A DNA stretch of 64,000 nt, taken from the NCBI GenBank assembly GCA_017354895.1, contig CP071493.1, positions 7,688,001 through 7,752,000 of the forward strand, written 5' to 3'. The notes under the pieces are model-generated. The model did no database searches and had not been told where the DNA came from. It saw only the letters and a list, made by a program, of their open reading frames with translations. The stretch comes from Podospora comata (lineage: Eukaryota > Ascomycota > Sordariomycetes > Sordariales > Podosporaceae). This document shows, piece after piece, positions 19,544-29,889 of the stretch (position 1 is its first letter; each line of letters begins with the position of its first letter). Made by a program: the position numbers and the translations under genes.

Positions 19544-22500
19544 TTACTCCGGAACCTCAACAATATGGTCTGCTTCCACTCTCCTACGTTCACGTCTTAG
19601 TGCTCTCCTCTCCGCTAAGCTCACTGAGCTGCTTTCGTTGGAAGTGTTCCTTCTATCTCCTTCCTCCGTACCTCTGAGAGAATCGTGTTCCAAGAGACTT
19701 ATCGTGCTCGCGCTCTTCGGTAACGACCACCTTGACGAGGAAGGTCTTAGGGTCCTGTGCGAAAGCGATATGCTCGGTGTGCTAGGAAGAACGGTAGTGT
19801 TCGGCGATAAGACAGTTAAAGCTTCATCCTCGTCAACGTGATTTGCCTTTTGCTTCCTCTCGTTGCCACTTTTACTCGCACCGGCAAGCTTTGATCGGTC
19901 GTCTTTTTCGGATTCTCGATTTGGCTTATTGCTCAAGTCATCCCCAACAGATAATTTCTGCTGCAATGGCAAGATGGTAGGGGCTGACACGTTTCTGATT
20001 GAGGTTCCAGCATGGTCCCGAGGTCGGGGACGGCTTTCAAAATTGAGTGAAAGATTTTTCGATGTTATTGTCTCACCGTTGACTTCCACAACGACCTTTA
20101 ATGATGCCCCGTCAACGCTGGTGAGGCATGAGTAGCAAAAGTAGCGATATCTCTGGCCATGAGAATTTGTGCTGAAGGGAAGATGGTCAAATGGAATTGG
20201 AGAGCAGAAGTCAATCGTACACAGATTCTTGACCTCTGGTTCGATTCTAGTAGGGGGTTTGACTGTGTCGCAGCTGACCAGGTGTTTTGAAATGCGTGGG
20301 TACTCCTGCGGATCATGAATTGCGTAGTATCGATAGTAAAGTTGCTTGCGAGGGGACGTCTCTGTTGTATTTTCACCCTGTATAGTCGTTAGACACATGA
20401 AGACATCGGCGTGGGTGATATGATTTGGATTGACCTTTGTAACAAACCATCCGATTTGAGCATAAGCAATTGTTTCGAGAGTGATGGGGTCCACCATTTG
20501 GTCTCTCTCATCATGTACACCTTGCTGAAAGCGGGTACTGTATATGTGGCCATAGTTGCTACGTGATATTCGGGACGTAATTTTGATTTCAGCATCTTGG
20601 GTGCCCCGTATGACTGCGCCTCGGCATATAGCGGTCCATCTGTGAATATGAATTAATTAGCTTCCGCTCAATGAGGCTCACGTTAGGGACTCTCACGGTC
20701 CTGGCTCAGATGGCTGCATTACTGGGCAGTCATCACCTAACCAACTACTCAGCCTTTCCCAGAGGTATCTAGATTTCCCAAACCCTCCGACCAAGATGAC
20801 AAACTATCAGATTGTCTGTTAGCCCTACAGTTGGCAGCTCTGGGTTTCCATACATACATTCGGACCTGACCCTGTTTTCTTTTCAAGTGTCTCAATTTGT
20901 GAGTCAACAAGATCCAATATCTTGGAGACAACATGATCAAATATTTCCGCGATAGTAGACCTAAAGAATTAGAAGATATCCCTAAATTCACATGCCCGAG
21001 GTACGGGAGGGGTACTTACGATGACAATGTGATGTCCGCCTGTCCAGTTAGTTGAACCACTCGAGCAGGAAGGCGCACCTTCCAGAGCTTTTCAGGACCC
21101 TGTTTTAATGTAAATTGTTGCTTGATACCATGTTCCCATGACTGATTCATCATCTCTGCAATTTCTTGTGGGGGGACCTGACACCAAACATCTGTAGCAA
21201 CGTGATCTCGAACAAGTGTCTCGAACTCCTGGTCCAGAAAGATCGCTCCACAAAGGGCCCCAGTACCTTCCACGGCTTCCCTAGCAGCAAATCTGTTGGT
21301 ATCAACAACCTGGTAACTGATCAAGTCCTAAGATCATTCAGTTTACAATCAGTTTCTAATGATCAGGCCCCCTGGCGTTTTCTTTAAAAAAGAAAAGAAA
21401 GAGGGAAACTTACGACCGTGCCTCCCCCAGCGTCGACAACAGTTATGGATGTCCCGACCTTGTAGCCCCAGTTGTCAGCTAATTATCGACTAGATAGTGA
21501 CGGTATTGCATCCTACTTTGATGTCTGGTCTGCCTTTCATGCTAGTGAAAGTGGCAATTGCTGCAGCTTCAGGCTCAGAAACGAAGTCCAGTTCGGTTTC
21601 GCCACATTCACGAGGATCAAGTAAGCCTGCCATATTCGCTGCTTCGCGCATTCTCTCTCTCATGTAGGACTTCCAAATCGCGGGGACAGTGATGATAATT
21701 CGGAATGGCGTAGACTTGACGAAGCTGGGTGTCATCGCCTTTTCTACGTCGGCCATAACATGACTCCAGAGGTTTCGCAAGTAATCCGCAATGACATCGA
21801 TTGGTTTCTTTCCCATCTCCAACAACCGCTGTCTGGCACTGATAAGCTGGGGGGCGTCCTTGAGGTGCTCTTGAAGGTCCGCATCGTCGAGAAGCAATAG
21901 TTTGAACCACCGAACAGATTCATCGAAGGTGAGAATATTATATCCCCAAGATGTGACCTGTTTGGTGGAAGAGTATGATATCGCCGTTGGTGTCTTCTCC
22001 CGTTCCGTGTTCATATATTGGACGCTATCCCAATTCTTGACGAGATGGATATCCTCTGGCCGAACCTTTCCCGGACGCGCTGACCATGCAACACCAGTGT
22101 AGCTAAGGCGGCCAAGTTAGAATACTAGGCATAACAGAAGGCAAACCCGCGATTTTGCACGGGATCTGGTTACATGATACATACGTCGTTCCGAAATCAA
22201 TTCCAAACACGAACGGCGCCGCACGCATTCCGACGCTGCTAGACTTCGAAAGTAATGATAGTTGGCTCCCCAGCTGCGAGCCTGTGAGAGATCCCTCCAT
22301 ATTCAAGCTACCAGTCGTCTGGGTACCTCCGTTGACAAAGGAAGCAACAATTGTATGTGAAGTTGATTTGGGCTCCAAGGTGTGGGAAGACGGAGGAGAG
22401 GAGATACCTAGATGTTGAGACTGAGGGATGTCCTGGTCGTGCATGTGGTCAAGCACCAGGCTTCTGGGCGGGCGCGACAGACTCCTCTGGCCACAACCCA

Positions 22501-22570
22501 CCTGTGCTATCATTGTAAGCACAGACTCCTCCTTCCAGTCAGTCATCTCACCGAACGCCGACTCTTGCAA
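19544..22570 (-). CDS. HSPA12-like Hsp70 ATPase-domain protein
   Basis: Actin-fold ATPase of about 857 residues in eight exons. Introns are 22103-22184, 21459-21516, 21328-21413, 20961-21019, 20804-20857, 20640-20696 and a likely in-frame one at 20378-20434. Phosphate-1 is FVFGIDFGTTYTGVAWS, phosphate-2 is VVDAGGGTVDL, and the adenosine motif is VILVGGFGKSRYLWERL followed by CRGAVIRG; ITVPAIW and EPEAAAIAT also match. No classical substrate-binding domain follows: the C-terminal part is about 200 residues of Ser/Pro/Arg-rich sequence ending in an acidic/basic tail, as in HSPA12-type proteins. The start is uncertain, since ATGs at 22570, 22546 and 22513 all lie in a nonconserved Ser-rich leader. 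It is divergent from a P-loop GTPase gene 457 bp away. Confidence 0.88.
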
Positions 22571-23027
22571 ATAGGGTTAACCATGTTATTTCCAGGCGCT
22601 GACGCAGTCCAATCGTTCAATGCACTGCCCGCAAAAACAAACACCTTGGTCGCCTTCAGGGCCGACGCCACATGCAAGAATACGTGTTTTCTTTGCCAGT
22701 AATCACCCACACACAGCAATTGGCGGCGCCATCAATGTCAATAGCTCAAAATTAAGCCTGCCACCCACCCCTCATCATTGTACCGCTACTTCGATCTGGA
22801 GATGCCGTAATGACTGCACACCCTCACGCGATGGAAAGTCCCCCGCATTGGGCGGACTGGCCCAGGCAGGCAGTCCACGAGGTTTATCATGAGGAATTCC
22901 ACATTTCAGGACAAATTAAGGGACACCAGGCCCCGTCATCACGATATCCTTTTTGCTCTCGTTTTCTCCAAACCTCCTGCCACCTTAACCGAAGACCTTT
23001 GTCGCCGTGACATATCTAACCAGAAAG
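22571..23027. promoter_or_regulatory. Shared divergent promoter, Hsp70-like / P-loop GTPase
   Basis: A 457-bp spacer with no convincing gene; it probably drives both flanking genes. I see no recognisable operator. Confidence 0.35.
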
Positions 23028-24158
23028 ATGGGCGAGCCTGAACAAAGCATGATTTTCATCATGGGCCTCTCGGGTTCCGGCAAGTCAAGATTTGTAAACC
23101 TCTTGCGACAGAATTCGGTGCGCGAGGGAGCAGGTCTGCAATCAGGTACAACACCATTTCCGAGACACTGTCACAGGAGCTTATAGTAACGTCTTCCAGA
23201 AACCCAGGAATGTCAAATCGTGCAGCTGCGACTGAAGGACAAGCTAGTATCGGTTGTCGACACTCCAGGATTTGGCGACTCCCGAAAGACCGACGCCGAA
23301 ATACTGTCAACCATATCCGACTTTCTCATTCTTCAGCATGCAGCTGGTTTCCAACTGAGCGGTATCATCTGGCTGCATCCAATTGAACAACAGAGAATGC
23401 GCAGGCCAGACCTCCAGGCCCTTACCATGTTCCATGATCTCTGCGGCAAGGATGCTCTCTCAGCCGTTACTCTACTCACCACTAGATGGGATCATGTTAA
23501 AGATGAGAGGACTGGTGCCATGCGCGAGCGGGAGTTGCGGAGGAGTTTCTGGAAGGATATGATCGACCACGGTGCCAACGCGCAACGCTTCAATGGCTCC
23601 TCAGAGATGGCGAAGTCAATTGTGCGGCGCTTGCTACGCAATAAACCGGTGATATTGCAAATCCAAAAGGATAGCATGGAGTCAGGCAAGAGGCTATGTG
23701 ATACCACTGCAGGGGCTAGAATTATGGAAGATCTTGAGGTTGATCTGAAGAGACAGGAGGAGAAGGTAAAGAAGGCCGAGCGGGAACTCAAAGCCGGGGC
23801 ACAATCTGGTGATCAGGCGACCGAACAAGCCTTACGAACACGGTACGAAGCAGAAGCGAGGGAAAAAGAGCGGCTCATCTCGAGCTGTCAACGAATGAAT
23901 GCAGATCTGGGCCAAGAGATAATGGAAAAGTGGGACAGGATTCAAAAAGATTTACCACAGGCCGGAGCCGGGTCTGACTCGGACTCGTGCCCCGAACATG
24001 AGAAGCAAGTACCTAACAAGGGCACAGCTCCGAAAATCGAAAACACTCGAAGGAACAGGTGGAAAGGGCGGGTTTCTGCCTTTGCGAATGTTCTTGGCTT
24101 GACCCTGACTGCGGTGGTCCACATTGTTCTTCCATTGGCTGGTATTACCGTCGGCTGA
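23028..24158 (+). CDS. AIG1/septin-like P-loop GTPase with C-terminal membrane segment
   Basis: Protein of 358 residues; one intron, 23146-23199 (54 nt), joins GAGLQS to ETQECQIVQL. G1 is GLSGSGKS at 13-20, G3 is DTPGFGD at 60-66 and the G4-like TTRWD ends at 137, the order seen in fungal AIG1/GIMAP-like GTPases. G2 is probably the TQE segment after the intron. Residues about 210-290 are charged and heptad-rich (coiled coil), followed by an acidic linker and a final hydrophobic segment (VLGLTLTAVVHIVLPLAGI), so it is likely tail-anchored. It sits between the Hsp70-like gene and a coiled-coil gene. The cellular role is unknown. Related fungal genes often lie in immunity-like or incompatibility loci. 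Confidence 0.85.
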
Positions 24159-24425
24159 GAGAGCTTCGGAGGAAAGTACTGGTACAAACTAGATGTAGGG
24201 GTGTGGGCCTTTTTGGCGCCAGCACTAAAAAACCTATGCACAGCTGAGGCAGTGTTAAAGCCAAGTCACACCACCGCTTGCAGTATGAATTCCATGTCCA
24301 CCTCATGTGAGACAACCCCGAGTCTGACAAGGCTCCGATGCGCAATATCAGCCATCTTCTCCTCCCATGATTGAGGGATAGCTTGCTCTGTATATTCTCT
24401 GTCCGTTTACACATAAACGAGCACC

Positions 24426-25739
24426 ATGTTTGACAAGGTATTTCGACCGATAAATGACACAACGAGTTCAAGCCGCAAAGGTCGTAGCAGGTTGCCAGAA
24501 CCAGTTCGTTCGCCCACTCGTGGAGGGATATTCCCAAAAGCAGGCACTCAAGCAAGGTACGTCGCCGTTTGCCACAACAATAAAATGACCCCATATGCGG
24601 GCACGAGCTTATCAATGTACAGAGCACCACAGATACCACAACGGCTATCAAGTGCCAGTCAGTCTCTACCATGGCCAGCAAGTCCTTCAGCAAACTCTTT
24701 CCACCTGAGACAATTGAAGCAAGAGCTTGCTGAAAAAGACCGCAAGGTGAAGATTCTCTGCGAGGAGGTTGAGGGATTGAAGAAGGAGAAGGAAAGCCTG
24801 GAGAGGGAAATCGATCAGTACGACGACGAGTGCTTCAAGATGGAAGCAGAAAACAAGCAGCTTCGCGATGCCTTTGTTGCCCTCAAGGGCAACCCCAACC
24901 ATCACATCGACGACGGTGTAGTCCAGTCGCGATTCGGGGAAATCAAGTTCACCATCGAACAGATCGTTTCTATCCGTTATTCAGGCTCCACAACCATATC
25001 CAAAAGTATCCGATTAGACCGTCCCTCGAAGCAGCTATTTTCGAATCTGGCGGAGGATGTGGATCGCTACCTAACACAACCAGTGGGAAAGGCCCTCTTG
25101 ATAGAGGCATTTATCTGGAATTTCCTCATTTCGGAAGTTTTCGGCGGCAACGGGATGCTCTGGGCTGGCAAAGCATTTGAGCATGTCAAGTTTTTATCTC
25201 GTGAGCTTGAGAACGATACTGTTTCTCTGGCTGACCTTTACAGGTGGAACGCACGCACAGCATCAATGTTGTTTTCCATGTATGATCTGGACAAAAGACG
25301 CATACAAAAAATTGCTTCGAATCTAAGGGCCAGCTTAGAACCTTGGCAGAATAAGTCTTTCAAGGAGGGACAATGCGACTCTCTAGACAAGCTTGTACTC
25401 ATGGCAGCAAAATTGGACGCCGATTTGGCCCGGAGCAGAGCTGAATATATGGTCTTCATGCTGGAGACCATCGAAGCGCTCAATGGGCTTGCGAAGAACA
25501 AATACGGGGTTCCTTTTGACCAGGACTACATGGAGCTTCAGAGCGGAAACAATGACGGGTACGGGGATGTGGAGCTTGTAGTATCCCCAACGGTGGCTAA
25601 GGTCGGGGACTCGGACGGGGAGAATTACGATTGCTGTGCTGTGCTGGTGCGAGCAAAGGTAATCTGTGGTGGCTCAAAAGCTGGTCGTCGCCAACAGTCT
25701 GCATCAACCCCCTCAAACTCTTTTCAGCCTCAAAGATAG
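24426..25739 (+). CDS. Uncharacterised coiled-coil protein
   Basis: I do not recognise the family. The open frame encodes 437 residues. A likely in-frame intron at 24557-24622 (GTACGT to ACAG, 66 nt) would remove a poorly conserved-looking stretch and leave 415. Residues about 95-155 form a strong coiled coil (LRQLKQELAEKDRKVKILCEEVEGLKKEKE in heptads). The following 250 residues look globular and alpha-helical, with Trp and Leu spacing typical of a folded domain. The C-terminus is Ser/Gln-rich. It starts 267 bp after the GTPase in the same direction, so the two may be co-regulated. Without its own homologues no function can be given. Confidence 0.7.
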   Translation: MFDKVFRPINDTTSSSRKGRSRLPEPVRSPTRGGIFPKAGTQARYVAVCHNNKMTPYAGTSLSMYRAPQIPQRLSSASQSLPWPASPSANSFHLRQLKQELAEKDRKVKILCEEVEGLKKEKESLEREIDQYDDECFKMEAENKQLRDAFVALKGNPNHHIDDGVVQSRFGEIKFTIEQIVSIRYSGSTTISKSIRLDRPSKQLFSNLAEDVDRYLTQPVGKALLIEAFIWNFLISEVFGGNGMLWAGKAFEHVKFLSRELENDTVSLADLYRWNARTASMLFSMYDLDKRRIQKIASNLRASLEPWQNKSFKEGQCDSLDKLVLMAAKLDADLARSRAEYMVFMLETIEALNGLAKNKYGVPFDQDYMELQSGNNDGYGDVELVVSPTVAKVGDSDGENYDCCAVLVRAKVICGGSKAGRRQQSASTPSNSFQPQR

Positions 25740-27502
25740 AACAGACTTCATATAATTAATTGGAAGGCGTTCAGGCTCGGCCGTGAAGAACATTCGCAGA
25801 ATTTAAGTCATGAGCTTGTATTCAAGAGTACTTCCAACCCTTAACCATCTAATACTAGAAGAAATGAAAACCTTCCTCTCACCCGAGCTCAATACTTTTG
25901 TCCTAGCTACCTACTTAACGACACGATCGAAGTATTGAGCACATACAAGCTGATAAACAACAAAGATAATCAGTCTGGACTCAAATTTATGCTACCGTAT
26001 TTACGCGTTTGAGAAAATAGAGATTGCTTCACGTCGGAGACTTATTGCACGTAGACTCTTTTTGGATGCTGTCATTTGCTTATATAACTGGTTGCCTGTA
26101 GTAATATCGGTAGGACCTAATGTATCTAGGAAAATTAGAACCCTTCTTTACACAATAGGAACATCAACTTAGGTGTAGCTGTTACTACGCCCTTTGGTCT
26201 TATACTGAACAATCACCTATTGGTCGCTTCAATCATTCTCACCTTGTCTACCTAGCGAAGTTATGACACTTGGACTTTTCCACGTCTTTTGTACTGAGGG
26301 GGTTCTTGTACAGGTGTTGGTGATGCGTACGACCCGGCATAGCTGTTGCCGTCAATAGCCAACGCGTATCAGCAACAGGTAACTTTCTAAGTGTCAGGTG
26401 TTGAAGTCATTATTATGTCTTCAACAAATCCCTGCCGAGCAGTTGGCAAGTCAATTGACAGAGCTCATTGGAGTGCTTGTCCTGAGAGGCTAGTCAGTAT
26501 CTTGTGTAAATTCTTCCCCGAGTGCCGGCAAGTTTTCACAGAACAGGTCCAGAATGCCTCTCAAGTACCTGTTCAGATGAAGACTGTCATCTGACTTCCT
26601 AAAGAGCCGGCTCGAGTAAGATGGCATTTCCATGCAAGGGCGAATCTTACCATGGATTTGGATACTAATCTAGTTTGTGTTATGCAGGAACAAGAGCGAG
26701 AGCTAGGAGAGAGTCAAGAGGAAGAACAATCGCGATTCTCAGGAGGAGGTGGATCTCAGGCTACCTCTTAAAGGGTTGGGTCTTCACGAAAGAGCAATAA
26801 TGTTCCGCAACAATGCTATTCAGTGTCTTGCAGATGTATAACACAAGCCTTTCATATTGAGCTTGTACCTTCAGCTAGGGAATAGCCCTGTCAGCTATTC
26901 TGACAGGCCTGTTAATTAACATTTAAGGCCTGCTAGCTACCCTTTAGGGCTTAATGCCTGTTGAGAATTCTTCCAGGCGTGGTTTAGGATATTATCCTGC
27001 ATTGGTTTACTCTGCATTGCCTGCTTTTTCATCCATAACCAAACAAAACAAAAGGGGTTCAGGGGTTCCATGGCTGTGCGTATTTGGAGTCCACTCGGCC
27101 AAGGGTTAGGGGTGTGCTTTGGGAGTTCACAGAATACTTGCTGAGATGGTATTCAAAGCAATCATCCCAACACATGGAGCTTTGAAGACAGGGTTTGAAT
27201 TGCTGTTGTGGCACTTCGGCATTCAAGGGTCTTTGGGTTATCCGTACCTATTCTCAGCCCCAGCCTCAATACGCGGGTACATCCGCCACATTGACTTGGC
27301 ATCAGCACACAAGTTCGACGCGTCTTGCATCTATGTCAGCATTGGCATGGATGGCTGTGCCGCAAATGCAACGCACCGCCTTTAGGCTTCAGGGGTCGGC
27401 AGAAGGATGACCTCCGAAAGGAGGTTTCAATCGACAACCGACAATTTTCTTTCGCTTTGCAAAAGGTTAATTTTCACGCGTTTCCCAGACCACCATGTGA
27501 TC
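25740..27502. other. Long intergenic region with decayed sequence and a 21-bp repeat
   Basis: About 1.8 kb without a credible gene. A 67-residue open frame at 26391-26594 and a Glu/Gln/Ser-rich tail near 26690-26770 may be remnants of something larger, but no family is recognisable. The 21-bp repeat at 26880-26980 is listed separately. Confidence 0.45.
26880..26980. repeat. Degenerate 21-bp tandem repeat, copy A
   Basis: Four to five units of about 21 bp, each close to AGGCCTGTTAACTATCTTTTA. Examples are AGGCCTGTTAATTAACATTTA and AGGCCTGCTAGCTACCCTTTA, back to back at 26905-26946. The same unit forms arrays near 57.7 and 60.9 kb. Confidence 0.65.
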
Positions 27503-29005
27503 ATGTTCACCCTCACGCGATTCACGCGACACACAATCCTCATCCTTTTCTTCATCACACTCTCTTTTCTATTTTATCACTCTTACAGAAATCCGTCAAC
27601 GCAGAAAGGCTCCTCATTTCTCACATCAATTCCAGAAATTCTGAAGCCTCTCACTTCTGGGAAGCATCCCCCGCCGCGATACAAGCCAACACCATCATGG
27701 CTCCCCCCACCCGTTTTCGACCCATTCCCCTTGCTGGCGAATACCGCCGCCGATCCCCCACCAATACCCGAGTACAATATTCCTCGTCCTGAAATGCACA
27801 CGGAATACGGCCTCGACCGCGCACCCCCGCTCTTCATCGGCTTCACCCGACAGTGGCCCATGCTCCTCCAAGCAGTCGTCAGCTACATCACCGCGGGGTG
27901 GCCGCCAGAGAACATCTACGTGGTTGAAAACACCGGGGTGCACAACATGAACAAGCAAGGCAGACTCACCCTCCAGAACCCCTTCTACCTCAACCACACC
28001 ACCCTCCACCGACTGGGCGTCACCGTAATCCAAACCCCCGTTCTGCTTACCTTTGCCCAAATGCAAAACTTCTTTCTGTCGATAGCCTACCAGGAAGACC
28101 ACCCCTATTACTTCTACAGTCACCAAGATGTCCTCGTCTTCTCGTTTGAGGAAGGCCTCGACTTCATCAGCCGACCGGCAGACGGCAACTGGGAATTCTA
28201 CAGCGAGGCGGAGAAGAAGGAGATATTGTCGCCTGTCCAGGCCGGCAAAGATGGCTACCGGACGATTTACGAGAACTGCCTCCGCGACTTGCAAACAGTG
28301 ATCAAAAGAAAGGAGCGCTGGGGTTTTAGATGGTATCAATACGACCACTTGACGCTTGTCAACAGGGAGGCAATGGAGGCTGTAGGCGGGTGGGACTCCC
28401 TGATTCCGTACTATGCAACGGACTGCGATATGAATGGCAAGATGGGGATGGACGGGTGGACCATGAAGCCGAGGAGGGTGGGGATCATCAATGATGTTTC
28501 CACCGTGCTGGAGGACTTGGAAGTACTCTATCGGAACAAGTACAAGATGCCAAAGTTTATCGATCCAGTGCCGTTGCCGCCGGAGAAGGAGGCAAAGATC
28601 GCAAAGGCCAAGGCGGAAAAGGAGGAGAAGGAGCGGAAGGAGAAGGAGGAAAAGGAGGGCAAGGCAAAGAGAGAGGAGCACGGATTGCCTGCTGATCAGC
28701 TGCAGTATTTCCGAGCTTTGAGGGCCGTGGGCGATGAGATGGGCAAGTACAAGTATCGGGATGGGGCTGAACAGCGGAACAACTGGCAACGGGCGCAACG
28801 AGGTGGTGAAGGAGAGCCGTTTTATTACAATGCGGATGGGTTTCATAGTGCCTTTTGGACGCTGACAGATGCCGGGAGACGCATCTACGAAGAGAAATGG
28901 GGACATAGAGGTTGTGACTTGGTGTCTGGCACATCCCTGACGCTCAAGGACCAGTGGCGTGTGGAGAAGGACTGGGAAAAGAAGAAGGAGGACAAGAAAA
29001 ATTAA
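27503..29005 (+). CDS. Fungal glycosyltransferase-like type II membrane protein
   Basis: Intronless 500-residue protein. It has a short basic N-terminus and one membrane segment at about 9-28 (ILILFFITLSFLFYHSY), then a Pro-rich stem and a lumenal domain. That layout, with segments such as LFIGFTRQWPMLLQAVVSYITAGWP, ENTG near the nucleotide-binding side and YATDCDMNGKMG (a DCD acid pair), is typical of Golgi glycosyltransferases of fungi. Residues about 355-395 are a Lys/Glu-rich single helix inserted before the last conserved part. The ATG at 27503 is chosen because the membrane anchor follows at once; an upstream in-frame ATG at 27407 would bury the anchor. Donor and acceptor sugars are unknown. 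Confidence 0.75.
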   Translation: MFTLTRFTRHTILILFFITLSFLFYHSYRNPSTQKGSSFLTSIPEILKPLTSGKHPPPRYKPTPSWLPPPVFDPFPLLANTAADPPPIPEYNIPRPEMHTEYGLDRAPPLFIGFTRQWPMLLQAVVSYITAGWPPENIYVVENTGVHNMNKQGRLTLQNPFYLNHTTLHRLGVTVIQTPVLLTFAQMQNFFLSIAYQEDHPYYFYSHQDVLVFSFEEGLDFISRPADGNWEFYSEAEKKEILSPVQAGKDGYRTIYENCLRDLQTVIKRKERWGFRWYQYDHLTLVNREAMEAVGGWDSLIPYYATDCDMNGKMGMDGWTMKPRRVGIINDVSTVLEDLEVLYRNKYKMPKFIDPVPLPPEKEAKIAKAKAEKEEKERKEKEEKEGKAKREEHGLPADQLQYFRALRAVGDEMGKYKYRDGAEQRNNWQRAQRGGEGEPFYYNADGFHSAFWTLTDAGRRIYEEKWGHRGCDLVSGTSLTLKDQWRVEKDWEKKKEDKKN

Positions 29006-29199
29006 TACCTTGGCTGATACAAAGGCCCTTAATGTTGGCGCATGATAGGGGGTTCTTGCATTTGAAATGGAAAGTATCACAATGAAAATTGTTGCTTATT
29101 CCACATTGAAGTTAACTCAAGCGTAAAGGTCGAACAAACACGCCTCGAACGCCAGAACCATTATCAATAACCGATCGCTCCCTTGCTTGACCCGCCGCT

Positions 29200-29472
29200 C
29201 TATTTAGAATCCTTGCTGAAGAATGCACCCTCGCCACCAAGCTCCTCGAGCTTCTGCTTGGAGTTTTCCTTGGACTGCTCGCTTGTGTCTTGGGCTTTTG
29301 TTAGTACGAGAGTCTTGACATGGACAGTTAACTTTGACTTACTTGGGTTGCTCAAATTGGCCTTGTGGCCGCGGGCCTGGTTGCTAATCTCCTCGGGAGC
29401 CTGAAGGGCATTTTCCTGAGCCGCATCGCCGACGATGTCCCGCTGCTTGGGGTTCTTGCGGAGTTCAGGCAT
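29200..29472 (-). CDS. con-6: Conidiation-specific Con-6 family protein
   Basis: Small, hydrophilic protein of 72 residues; one intron, 29289-29342 (54 nt, GTAAGT), joins GHKANLSNPN to TSEQSKENS. That joint rebuilds the Con-6 motif (GHKAxLxNPNxSEExK) at about 33-52. Con-6 in Neurospora crassa is made during conidiation and broken down on germination. This one has a single motif, whereas N. crassa Con-6 and some relatives carry two, so it may be a paralogue rather than the direct orthologue. It is free of Cys and Trp and probably disordered. Confidence 0.85.
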   Translation of the reverse strand: MPELRKNPKQRDIVGDAAQENALQAPEEISNQARGHKANLSNPSKSKLTVHVKTLVLTKAQDTSEQSKENSKQKLEELGGEGAFFSKDSK

Positions 29473-29889
29473 GGTGATTGGTTTGACGAAGACTTGTCAA
29501 ATGTCCTTGTATGTTGATTGATGGGCTAATGGGCTGTTCAATTGCTAGTGGATTGGGTTTCAACTCGTGTCAATGCGAAGGTGAAATTAACAGACTCTGC
29601 GACTCGCGGCCTGGTCCGCTCTAAATAAGTAGGTAGGCACCTGCTTTATTTATGACTCGTGACGCCATCAGTACATCATGACCATTGCTGTGCACCTGGC
29701 ATGACATCACCACTCCGTATCAAACAGTGAAAGCTCGGAAACACATCATTTGGCAGACAATGACAAACTCTTTGATGATTGGATGAATTTGACAATGAAA
29801 TGCACAACAAACAAACAAACAAACACCAAAGTTCGTCATGACCATCTGCGCCCAGAAGCCCGTCCCTGCTGCAGCTGTCTTCACCACTT
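29473..29889. other. Intergenic, nothing seen
   Basis: Promoter side of the Con-6 gene and 3' side of the calpain gene. A short (CAAA)n run lies at 29806-29826. No gene is seen. Confidence 0.5.

Noticed and set aside
26391-26594. Possible small gene or element remnant
   Set aside because: Only 67 codons with no recognisable domain; kept as part of the intergenic description.
27695-29080. 461-codon open frame on the minus strand
   Set aside because: It is the antisense shadow of the glycosyltransferase-like gene. Its composition (Leu/Val/His runs) mirrors the sense codons and no family is visible.
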